This document shows positions 1 through 7,273 of a stretch of DNA of 49,528 nt, one piece after another. Below the pieces are notes generated by a model, which did not search any database, had not been told where the DNA came from, and worked only from the letters and a program-made list of their open reading frames with translations. The position numbers and the translations under genes were made by a program. This stretch comes from Chloroflexota bacterium. GTDB taxonomy: Bacteria > Chloroflexota > Anaerolineae > UBA4142. Location of the stretch: assembly GCA_016215025.1 (NCBI GenBank), contig JACRMI010000080.1, positions 1-49,528 on the forward strand, in the 5' to 3' direction. The number at the start of each line of letters is the position of its first letter. The first letter of the stretch is position 1.

Positions 1-138
1 AGCGCCGACTCCAAGTCCTGTATCGGTTTCGGCATCATCCACGGCGGTGTCTCAAAGAATTGGAACGTCAATGGGCGGAAGCCGTTCGCCGCAAACCTTA
101 AAAAACTTGTAGGTGGAATTTTGCGGTTACTGCTTTAA
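1..138 (+). CDS. C-terminal fragment of an unidentified protein (partial)
   Basis: An open frame enters from the left edge in frame 1 and stops with TAA at 136-138, giving a 45-residue tail that ends in a hydrophobic-basic stretch (KKLVGGILRLLL). A perfect 28-nt palindrome with a T run follows at once, as expected after a gene end, which favours this frame over frame 2, which is also open to about 110. The family is not recognised and the rest of the gene lies outside the window. Confidence 0.4.
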   Translation, partial: SADSKSCIGFGIIHGGVSKNWNVNGRKPFAANLKKLVGGILRLLL

Positions 139-142
139 AATG

Positions 143-177
143 AACAAGCCACTTGTACAAGTGGCTTGTTGTTTTTC
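143..177. terminator. Bidirectional intrinsic terminator
   Basis: Positions 143-170 form a perfect 28-nt palindrome (arm AACAAGCCACTTGT) followed by GTTTTTC on the plus strand and preceded by an A-rich run (T-rich on the minus strand). It lies between the fragment ending at 138 and the converging metalloprotease gene ending at 199, so it can serve both. Confidence 0.8.
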
Positions 178-198
178 TGATGAGCTAGGAGTTATCTT

Positions 199-3100
199 CT
201 ACTTTGTGATGAACGGGTAATAGCCGATAAACTGCCAGTTCACTTTTACAGGTGATAACGGCAAGGTTTGCCAGAGTGAGCCGTTTCGATAGAGCGTGAC
301 GGTCTCGTTTAGCGTGCCGGCGATCTTGGGTTTGACGCTAAAGGCAAAGTTCACCGAGTCGCCATGGTTGACATAGCCAAACCAACCCACGGACATGGTG
401 GTGGCAGCCGTTCTTGCTCGCATCTGAGATAGCGGTTTGCCTTGAGCGGCTGCGCCGCCGACATTCGCGCACGTATCCGAGAGCGGAGTCGCCCCGTTCG
501 TTGCGGAATTGTCGATGTAGGTTGATTTGCTCGCGTCAATCGAGACGCAGGCAAAGAGACTCATTGCGACGCCATCGTTGACGGGCAAGCGATAGGTCAT
601 TGTGACCACGTCGTTTGTCTTGACGACGGAAGCGCTGGGTGTTGCTGCGCCTTGATAGTGCGTGTTCCAAATTTTAACTGTCGCTCCAGTGCCATCGGCG
701 TTCTGGCTGATGATTTGCACGCGCCAGCCAAAGTCGGCATTCGAGTCAACCGGATTACCGGTGTTGTTCGCATCGGCATAAGGCACATACCAGAATCCAT
801 ACCAAGACGCTTGACAAGTACCCGCCGATGTATATCCACGCATGCGGATGCCTGTGCCGGTGGTCAACGTTGCGGGCGGAATGGGAGGCGTGCCCGTCAC
901 CGATGTTTTGGTGCTGTAAAAGTTGCGGCCTGGAACGACCGCGCTCGTATCCCATTGCTTGTCGGACCAAATCCATGTCGTGCAAGGGCTAGCTCCGCGC
1001 AACGTGTATTCCAAGCCCGGATAGTACGAGAGTCCATCGTCGAACGTACTTACTGCCGGGCGAGGACTGTAGTACAAACCTGTGTTGATCGGATACTGAT
1101 AGGTAACCGTATCACTCAAACTGAACGTCGCATCGCGCATTTGGGATCGAGTTGTCCAGTTGGCAATCGCGTTCGGGTACGCCGAAGCAGGATTGCGCAC
1201 TGGATCGGGATGTGAATCGATCACCAACATCTTGCCTTTGGGTCCGAAGCTAGGCCAGTCTTGCAGATAGTTGTAAACTTCGTTGTCGGTGTAAAAGTTA
1301 TTGTTGTACCAGACGAGCAAGCCGGTGTTGGCGGGACCATATCGCCAGCGCGAATCAGCCAAGGCACTGTCATAGCCGCCGTTTGTGCTTACATTGCGCC
1401 ATTGCAAATAGTAATTTTGCGAGAACGAGAGATGACCATTACTACGTTGCCACGGCGTCGCAAAAGCCCAGTTCGCATCGCTGGTTGTTTGGTTTTCGGC
1501 ATTATCGAAGAGCAGACTACCGGTGCTGGCTTGGACGCCAACATTATCGACAAATGGACCTGCGCCAGTGGTACCCCAGTCGGTCATGTACCAAAAACGC
1601 AGCTTGATGCTTTTGCCAATCCATTTGCTTAAATCGAACGTCTGCGTAGCTTGGGTCAGGTGTCCGAATCCCGTAAACCCGCCTAGCCCAATCGCGCAAA
1701 GTGCGTTGGCTCCATCGGGAAAGCCGTAGAGTGCACCGACCCAGCCATCGACATTGGTACAAGCCGTGTTTGTGTTGGTGAGAGTATTGGCGATGGGCCA
1801 AGTAGCGCCGCCATCTTCCGAGACTTGAACAAACATAAAGTCCCAGTCCGTCTCAACGTCGTACGCTAGGTCGAAGGTCAGGGTTGCGGTTGTGGCTCCG
1901 CCCGGGATGGCAATCGAGTTCCTGGTGGTCATCATGCCATTTGCCAGGTCGGCTTTGCCGCCCCACCAATAGTAACTGCCTTGCCAAGGTAGTTTCGACA
2001 AGGGGGCTTGTCCATTCGGTAGTTGAATCTTGACACCACGATAAGTGTTGGCGGTACCGGGAAAGTTACTGGCTTGGCCCAAGTTTACCGTATAAACTTG
2101 ATTCGGATCGACAATCACCTTGGGATTGAGCCAACCCCAATTGTCCAAATGTAATGGATCGGGAGCAGGCGGCTGGAAGCCAATCGGATAGCCGGTCCAG
2201 TCGTCCGCCATCAGCGTCCAAAAGCCCGCGGAGGTATTGCCAAAGCCATAGGCGTACAAGTCTTTGGCACCCAGGTTGTGCGCGTATTCGTGCGCAAACA
2301 CTCCGATACCACCGTTCTCCGGCATGATGATGTACGGTCCGGCCTTGATACTTGAATCCACCGGATATTGAGGGGTGACCGATGAAGAATGTGACCAGAC
2401 GGCCGATTCACCATAATTGGGTGTGCCGTTAGCGCCAAGGACACGATTCAGAACCGAACCTTCTTCTTCACCGTAACCAGCGTGGACGATCCAAAGACGG
2501 TCGATGACGCCATCACCATTCAGATCATAGTTCGCCCAGTTAAAACCAGGGATAGTGTTACTGATCGCGTTGACCGCATTCAGCGCATCGCGCACCAATT
2601 GTTTGGGACCGGCAGCGCCAGGAATAGCACCATCGGCTCCTGCCGACGAACTGGCGGAGATACCACCGGGGCAGTAATCGCCGCCATAGTACCAGGACGA
2701 ATGTGGGACTTGGACCCAGCCCACTACGTCGCCGTTGATGTTGTAGGTGTTGCTGGAAAAATCTTGATAGTATTGTTTGACGGATTTGCCGGTAAAGTCG
2801 GCAGAGACTGGCGAACCATCGGTGCGGTTGTAGTTGATTACCACGCCATTACCGAACATGAATCCCTTGAACCAGTCCGGACTAAAATCGGGCGTCCAAG
2901 TACTACTCCCGCCGTCGGCGTCCGCAGAAGTAGCGGGGCGCGGTGTTTGGTTATGCAAGGGACCCGTGTACGTAAAGGTCTTGGTCTGCGTGATGATTTT
3001 GGAACAATCACCCCAGACCGGCGCGCCGGTCCCATCGAAAACCGCTTGGGTCGAATCGACTTTGCCGTAGGGGTCCCATCGCGACCCTGTCGTATAATCC

Positions 3101-3447
3101 GATGGCGTAATGGGCGCCGTCCAAGTAAAAACGTCGGTGCCTGCGTATTCGACGAGAATCACCAACACGCGGTCATTACCCGCCAAGTTGAGACTCGATG
3201 GAATTCTCATGCCCGATTCACTAGCAAGCTGCCGAGCTTGGTTGCGTTGGGCATCCTTCAGATTCGGACGATCAATGGGTTTGACCAAGATAGGTTTGAT
3301 CTTACCATCCCCACCGGGCGGTGGTGGAAGTTTAACGGTCGGGGTGTCAGGTTGGGGGGGATTTGCCATGACGATCGTCGGCACGAGGTTGACCAGTGCT
3401 AAAAGGACTAGCGTAATGAGCAAACGATCTCGAACAGTGTGTTTCAT
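199..3447 (-). CDS. Secreted M6-type (immune inhibitor A-like) metalloprotease
   Basis: Predicted extracellular zinc endopeptidase of 1082 residues. The start is placed at 3447 rather than at the upstream in-frame ATG (3486), because an AGGAGAG ribosome site lies just before 3447 and the protein then opens with a clean signal peptide (MKHTVRDR, about 20 hydrophobic residues, then VMANPP). The zinc motif HEYAHNLGAKD (HExxHxxGxxD) is at about residues 386-396, preceded by a calcium-loop-like DLNGDGVID at about 308-316. After the catalytic part comes a MAM/jelly-roll-like stretch with DWDFMFVQVSEDGG, typical of immune inhibitor A proteins, then further beta-rich sequence. The protein ends in GYYPFITK, an aromatic-Pro-hydrophobic tail like that of the LamG protein at 20972. 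It is a single-gene unit behind a consensus promoter about 400 nt upstream. The family call rests on the motifs; the substrate is unknown. Confidence 0.88.
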   Translation of the reverse strand: MKHTVRDRLLITLVLLALVNLVPTIVMANPPQPDTPTVKLPPPPGGDGKIKPILVKPIDRPNLKDAQRNQARQLASESGMRIPSSLNLAGNDRVLVILVEYAGTDVFTWTAPITPSDYTTGSRWDPYGKVDSTQAVFDGTGAPVWGDCSKIITQTKTFTYTGPLHNQTPRPATSADADGGSSTWTPDFSPDWFKGFMFGNGVVINYNRTDGSPVSADFTGKSVKQYYQDFSSNTYNINGDVVGWVQVPHSSWYYGGDYCPGGISASSSAGADGAIPGAAGPKQLVRDALNAVNAISNTIPGFNWANYDLNGDGVIDRLWIVHAGYGEEEGSVLNRVLGANGTPNYGESAVWSHSSSVTPQYPVDSSIKAGPYIIMPENGGIGVFAHEYAHNLGAKDLYAYGFGNTSAGFWTLMADDWTGYPIGFQPPAPDPLHLDNWGWLNPKVIVDPNQVYTVNLGQASNFPGTANTYRGVKIQLPNGQAPLSKLPWQGSYYWWGGKADLANGMMTTRNSIAIPGGATTATLTFDLAYDVETDWDFMFVQVSEDGGATWPIANTLTNTNTACTNVDGWVGALYGFPDGANALCAIGLGGFTGFGHLTQATQTFDLSKWIGKSIKLRFWYMTDWGTTGAGPFVDNVGVQASTGSLLFDNAENQTTSDANWAFATPWQRSNGHLSFSQNYYLQWRNVSTNGGYDSALADSRWRYGPANTGLLVWYNNNFYTDNEVYNYLQDWPSFGPKGKMLVIDSHPDPVRNPASAYPNAIANWTTRSQMRDATFSLSDTVTYQYPINTGLYYSPRPAVSTFDDGLSYYPGLEYTLRGASPCTTWIWSDKQWDTSAVVPGRNFYSTKTSVTGTPPIPPATLTTGTGIRMRGYTSAGTCQASWYGFWYVPYADANNTGNPVDSNADFGWRVQIISQNADGTGATVKIWNTHYQGAATPSASVVKTNDVVTMTYRLPVNDGVAMSLFACVSIDASKSTYIDNSATNGATPLSDTCANVGGAAAQGKPLSQMRARTAATTMSVGWFGYVNHGDSVNFAFSVKPKIAGTLNETVTLYRNGSLWQTLPLSPVKVNWQFIGYYPFITK

Positions 3448-3988
3448 TTCTCTCCTCTTCTTTGAATTGAGATCGATCTGTTGCATTGTGGAGCACGTGC
3501 TCTTTGCCTAGTTGTTCTTATGAGAAATTAAATAGAATGGACGATCACCTCCTTTCTGAACTGCAAACGATGAATTAAGCAAGAGAAGCGATGAGTTGCA
3601 GTCTAAAAGAGCGAATGTCAAGCAAAATAAAACTGATGGGTCTGCGAAAAACTAGAGAAGAAAAAATCGAGGGTACAAACGAAATGGGCGCTGACGAAAA
3701 TGCACCGAGTGTTGCGCAAAAGTGAATTGACGTAAAGGTTATAATGTTGCGCCGCAAGATGATTCCTCTGAAACACAAAGGGAATGGACGAGGTAACAGT
3801 CTCAAGCTCCGCATTCATCGTGGTGTTTGTGTCCAATTCTGAAAGCGTGCGGATTATAGCATTCAAGAATTGGACTGTCAAAAAATAAATGAGATTAGGC
3901 AAACTCCTATGCCATGTGATCGAATGAATCATGCACAGTCTTCTTGCGAATATAAGCATTTACCTGTCGATATTTCAAGCCGTTTACT
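3448..3988. other. Non-coding region: long leader of the metalloprotease gene
   Basis: No convincing gene is present in this gap of about 540 nt. The minus strand holds a consensus promoter (3853-3881), which implies a leader of about 400 nt for the protease mRNA. Within that leader, 3543-3556 reads AAGGAGGTGATC on the minus strand, an almost complete complement to the 3' end of 16S rRNA, but no ATG, GTG or TTG follows at a usable distance. Short open frames here (for example 3575-3814 minus) have no ribosome site and an implausible composition. Confidence 0.6.
3853..3881 (-). promoter_or_regulatory. Sigma-70-type promoter for the metalloprotease
   Basis: On the minus strand TTGACA (3876-3881) and TATAAT (3853-3858) are separated by 17 nt, a perfect consensus. 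The predicted transcript start is near 3846 and reads towards the protease start at 3447. Confidence 0.75.
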
Positions 3989-4017
3989 TTGACGAACATT
4001 TGCCGACGTGTTATAAT
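3989..4017 (+). promoter_or_regulatory. Sigma-70-type promoter for the GT2 gene
   Basis: TTGACG (3989-3994) and TATAAT (4012-4017) with a 17-nt spacer. The transcript should start near 4024, only about 12 nt before the ATG at 4036, and no Shine-Dalgarno site is visible in that short leader. Confidence 0.8.
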
Positions 4018-4035
4018 CGCTCCGCTGTTTAACCG

Positions 4036-5022
4036 ATGTCCAATCCACGTCTTTCCGTCGTCGTCCCCACGCACAATGGCGCAGAAACCCTCGCCAAGTG
4101 TTTGGACGCTCTGCGCGCCTCGTCGTATCCGCCTGATGAAATCATTGTCGTGGACGATGCTTCCACTGATAACTCGGCAGACATCGCAACGCGGTGTGGT
4201 TGCCGCGTGATTCGATTGGAGCAAAATATGGGCGCGGCGTGTGCCAAGAACTACGGCGCGCGCGCGGCAAGGGGCGACGATCTTTTTTTTACTGACGACG
4301 ATGTGGTGGTGGCGCGCGACGCGTTGGCGCGTCTCGCCGAAAATTATTCCGATAGTAAATTGGCAGGCGTTGTCGGTTTGCTCGACAGCAAAATCCCGTT
4401 CGACGATTTTTCTAGCAATTTTAAAAATTTATGGATGCGATTTTCGTACGCCAAGCTGCCGACCGAAGGCGTTGGCTTGTTCTACACGAGCATTGCCTCG
4501 ATGCGGCGCGAAATCTTTTTGCAGCTTGGCGGTTTTGACGAAAACTATCGTGGCGCGAGTATCACCGAAGACACCGAGTTTGGTCAGCGTGCGTGGACAG
4601 CCGGGCACTTGATTCGACTCGATCATCGCGTGACGGCGACGCATCTCAAGCATTACACGCCGCGTGAGGTTTTGCAAACCGATTATCTGCGTGCGCGCGC
4701 GTTGATGCTGATGCGGCTGCGCAAGTGGGGACAGCGATTTTACACGAGCGTCCCGCTGTTCTACCAACTCGCCGTGCCAACCATCTTTGCGGTGCTGGGC
4801 TGTCTCGCGCTTGCGATCTTGCATCCGATTTTCTTTTTGGCTAGTGGGCTCCTGCTTTTAGCTTTTTACTTTTTATTTTTGCCTTGGTTAGCTTTTCTTG
4901 CACGCGAGCGCGGCATACGATTTGCGCTCTTCGCCGCTCTCGTTCAACCCATGGATGCGATGGCGGTCGGATTCGGAATGTTGGCTGCTGTTATTGAGTT
5001 TGCACGCGGTGTTCGTTACTAA
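4036..5022 (+). CDS. Family 2 glycosyltransferase, membrane-anchored
   Basis: A 328-residue inverting sugar transferase of the GT-A fold, GT2 family, predicted to act on the cytoplasmic face. It opens with the family hallmark SVVVPTHNGAETL, then EIIVVDDASTDNS (nucleotide-sugar binding) and FFTDDDVV (DxD-like metal site, about residues 92-96). An ED motif in ITEDTEFGQRAW (about 178-181) fits the catalytic base region. The last 90 or so residues are strongly hydrophobic and should form two or three membrane helices. It starts a plus-strand run with the radical SAM gene 66 nt downstream. The start follows a near-perfect promoter with almost no leader. The acceptor and sugar cannot be told from sequence. 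Confidence 0.88.
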   Translation: MSNPRLSVVVPTHNGAETLAKCLDALRASSYPPDEIIVVDDASTDNSADIATRCGCRVIRLEQNMGAACAKNYGARAARGDDLFFTDDDVVVARDALARLAENYSDSKLAGVVGLLDSKIPFDDFSSNFKNLWMRFSYAKLPTEGVGLFYTSIASMRREIFLQLGGFDENYRGASITEDTEFGQRAWTAGHLIRLDHRVTATHLKHYTPREVLQTDYLRARALMLMRLRKWGQRFYTSVPLFYQLAVPTIFAVLGCLALAILHPIFFLASGLLLLAFYFLFLPWLAFLARERGIRFALFAALVQPMDAMAVGFGMLAAVIEFARGVRY

Positions 5023-5088
5023 CCCCAAAATTTTCGGGACGCGAATCGCGATTCCCGGATTGCATAGCACGGAAAGGAAAATCTCATC

Positions 5089-6291
5089 ATGTCTGTCATG
5101 AACTATATGAAGTTTGCGCCGCGCATCTTGTACAAAAAAGGTGCGTCGCCTCTATACTTTGTGCTCTTTATTACCAAGAACTGCAACGCACGATGCGGGC
5201 ATTGTCTGCTCGGTTCGCACGAACGCCACACCGGCGAGTTGACCATCGACGAAATCGAAAAAGTCAGCCGCTCGATGGACGACATGATCTTTTTTACCCC
5301 CACCGGCGGCGAGCCATTCCTGCGCAAAGACTTGCCCGAGATCGTCAAGATTTTCCACAAGAATAATCACGCGCCCAACGTCGGCATTCCGACGAACGGT
5401 TCGCTCACCAGTCGGGTGGTCGATGGCACGCGCGAAATGCTCGATTCCTGCCCGGACATGGACTTGCACATTGATATATCGATTGACGGCGTGGGCGAGG
5501 ATCACGACAAGTTTCGCGGCTTCAAGGGTTTGTTCGACCGGGCGATTCGCACGTACCGCGAACTGCGCGTGCTCGAAAAACACTATCACAATTTTTCGGC
5601 GTGCATTCAGATCGCAGTCAGCCAATACAATCATGATCGCCTCGACGAAATCTACGATTACTTGAAGACGTACGTCGGCGTCAACACAGTATTCACGTTG
5701 CTGCTGCGCGGCGGACCCAAAGACCCCGCGGCAAAATTTACTCCGCCCATCGACCCCAAGGCGAATCAGTTCGACATCGACAACTATATGAACTTCCACT
5801 ATCGTCTTGAGGAGGAAAATAAAAAGCGCGAATTGTCGGGCTATTACAAATTGCCCTTTGGCGATTTTATCAACGCCAAGCGCATCATTCGTCCAAAACT
5901 CATCACGCAGATGGTCAAGGAACGTCGATTTGTGATTCCGTGCAACGCCGGTACACTCGGCGGAAACATGTTTGCGAACGGCGATGTGCTGGCGTGCGAG
6001 CAAATGGGCGAAGAGCAAGTGCTCGGCAACGTGCGCGATTTCGATTACGACTTTAAAAAGATTTGGCGTTCGCAAAAAGCAGACGAGGTGCGCGAGTGGA
6101 TTAGCAAGACCAAGTGCTATTGCACCTACGAATGCTTTATGACGGTCAATATACTTTTCAATCCGTTGATGTATCCTGTCATCCTAAAAGAATGGGCGAC
6201 GTTGAAATGGGCGCAGTTGCGCCATGGTCTTTCGCCCGAAGTGATGCAGGCGGGGCCGCGCGCGGTCGAAAGTTATCGCGTCGAAACCTAA
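5089..6291 (+). CDS. Radical SAM protein with SPASM-like C-terminal cysteines
   Basis: A 400-residue enzyme predicted to bind a [4Fe-4S] cluster and cleave S-adenosylmethionine. The radical SAM motif is CNARCGHC (CxxxCxxC) at about residues 30-37, followed by TPTGGEPFLRKDL (the GGE motif) and HIDISIDG, all in the usual order. The C-terminal part carries further cysteines (IPCNAG, LACEQMGEE, KCYCTYEC), consistent with a SPASM/Twitch auxiliary cluster domain. A GGAAAGGAAA ribosome site ends 8 nt before ATG 5089. It sits between two GT2 genes, so a role in modifying a sugar, lipid or peptide of the surface-glycan pathway is inferred. The substrate is not identifiable. Confidence 0.87.
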   Translation: MSVMNYMKFAPRILYKKGASPLYFVLFITKNCNARCGHCLLGSHERHTGELTIDEIEKVSRSMDDMIFFTPTGGEPFLRKDLPEIVKIFHKNNHAPNVGIPTNGSLTSRVVDGTREMLDSCPDMDLHIDISIDGVGEDHDKFRGFKGLFDRAIRTYRELRVLEKHYHNFSACIQIAVSQYNHDRLDEIYDYLKTYVGVNTVFTLLLRGGPKDPAAKFTPPIDPKANQFDIDNYMNFHYRLEEENKKRELSGYYKLPFGDFINAKRIIRPKLITQMVKERRFVIPCNAGTLGGNMFANGDVLACEQMGEEQVLGNVRDFDYDFKKIWRSQKADEVREWISKTKCYCTYECFMTVNILFNPLMYPVILKEWATLKWAQLRHGLSPEVMQAGPRAVESYRVET

Positions 6292-6297
6292 ATCCAT

Positions 6298-6382
6298 AAA
6301 TGACAAATGACAAATTACAATTCTCCATCTCATAATTTGTGATCGGTCATTAGCTCATTTGTCATTTGCAATTTGTAATTGG
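6298..6382. repeat. Short tandem repeat forming an inverted repeat (AATGACA family)
   Basis: The left arm (6298-6323) has tandem AATGACA-type units and the right arm (6352-6382) has the complementary ATTTGTC-type units, so the segment can fold into a long imperfect hairpin. It fills the gap between the radical SAM and the following GT2 gene. The same word family occurs at about 8605-8636 and 33411-33440 inside genes. Confidence 0.75.
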
Positions 6383-6391
6383 TGGAGTACC

Positions 6392-7129
6392 TTGTACAAG
6401 AATCATCGCATTTCGCTCGTCATGCCGTGCTACAACGAAGAGCATGGCTTGCCCCAAGTCCTCGGCGATCTTCCATCGATTGTGGATGAAGTCGTCGTCG
6501 CAGACAACAATTCCACGGATCGTACCGCCGAAGTTGCAAAATCCTTCGGCGCAATCGTCGTCACGGAAAAAAAACAAGGCTACGGCGCGGCATACAAAAC
6601 TGGGTTGTGCCGCGCGACGGGCGATATCATCGTCACGATGGATGGGGATGGGACATATCCGCGCAATTTCATTCCGATCTTGCTCGACGTAATGATCGAC
6701 GAAAATTTCGATTTCATCACGTGCGACCGGACGGGACACAAGGACAAGCCCAGCAACCGTCTGCGTGTTTTCGGCAACGACGTTTTGAATTTCTTTATCT
6801 GGATTTTATTCTGGTTCAACGTTCGCGATTCGCAATCGGGCATGTGGGTGTTTCGCCGATGGGTGCTGGGACATCTCAGTTTGACAAGCGATGGCATGGC
6901 GTTTTCGGAAGAGATCAAGCTGGAAGCGATGAGCAAAAAGAAACTCATTCGCTCTATCGAATTGCCGGTGTACTACAAAGAACGCCACGGCGTTAGCAAG
7001 TTGCGTATCTGGCGCGATGGATTCTACAATCTATTTTTCCTCTTCCGCAAACGGTTTGGTCTGCTTGGTCAAGCGCCTCCGTTGGTCGAACCGAGTAGCA
7101 GAAATTTGCAAAAACAATCGAATGCGTAG
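6392..7129 (+). CDS. GT2 glycosyltransferase, polyprenyl-phosphate sugar synthase type (Dpm1-like)
   Basis: A 245-residue GT2 enzyme likely to transfer a sugar from a nucleotide donor to polyprenyl phosphate. I place the start at TTG 6392, because GGTGGAG (6381-6387) lies 4 nt upstream; the frame is open further left only through repeat sequence. Visible motifs are ISLVMPCYNEE near the N-terminus, VVVADNNSTDRTAEVA, the metal-site DGDGTYP (about 80-86) and QSGMWVFRR in the acceptor region. Its length without a long hydrophobic tail resembles bacterial Dpm1-like enzymes. It would provide the lipid-linked donor for the GT-C-type proteins encoded just downstream, as inferred from context. Confidence 0.85.
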   Translation: MYKNHRISLVMPCYNEEHGLPQVLGDLPSIVDEVVVADNNSTDRTAEVAKSFGAIVVTEKKQGYGAAYKTGLCRATGDIIVTMDGDGTYPRNFIPILLDVMIDENFDFITCDRTGHKDKPSNRLRVFGNDVLNFFIWILFWFNVRDSQSGMWVFRRWVLGHLSLTSDGMAFSEEIKLEAMSKKKLIRSIELPVYYKERHGVSKLRIWRDGFYNLFFLFRKRFGLLGQAPPLVEPSSRNLQKQSNA

Positions 7130-7136
7130 AAAATAG

Positions 7137-7165
7137 GCGGGCAGAAATTTTGCCCGCTTTGTTTT
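7137..7165 (+). terminator. Intrinsic terminator after the Dpm1-like GT2
   Basis: GCGGGCA (7137-7143) pairs with TGCCCGC (7151-7157) around a short A/T loop and is followed by TTTGTTTT. It starts 8 nt after the stop codon of the upstream gene. Confidence 0.75.
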
Positions 7166-7172
7166 GCGCCTT

Positions 7173-7239
7173 GTCATGCTGAGCGCAGCGAAGCATCTCG
7201 TTGTCATGGGACGAGACTCTTCACTCCGCTCAGAGTGAC
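7173..7239. repeat. Dispersed inverted repeat, GTCAT(T/G)CTGAGCG family
   Basis: The outer arms GTCATGCTGAGCG (7173-7185) and CGCTCAGAGTGAC (7227-7239) are near-complementary and enclose a variable centre. The same arms occur at 47081-47177, and a related GTCATTTCGA form occurs at 40485-40558 and 42260-42364. Repeats of this kind are intergenic and palindromic, with no coding capacity. Confidence 0.75.
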
Positions 7240-7273
7240 ATGGCACTTTTGAATCTTTTTCTTCGATGGTTCT

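Noticed and set aside
2482..3402. Open frame of 306 codons on the plus strand opposite the metalloprotease
   Set aside because: It lies wholly opposite a well-supported gene, has an Arg/Val-rich composition typical of shadow frames, no ribosome site and no recognisable motif.
3541..3557. Fragment of a 16S rRNA gene
   Set aside because: Only about 15 nt match the 3' end of 16S rRNA, with no similarity on either side; it acts more plausibly as a ribosome-binding sequence on the minus strand.
3575..3959. Small minus-strand frames upstream of the metalloprotease
   Set aside because: They lack ribosome sites, one contains the consensus promoter, and the Phe/Ser/Arg-rich products look random.
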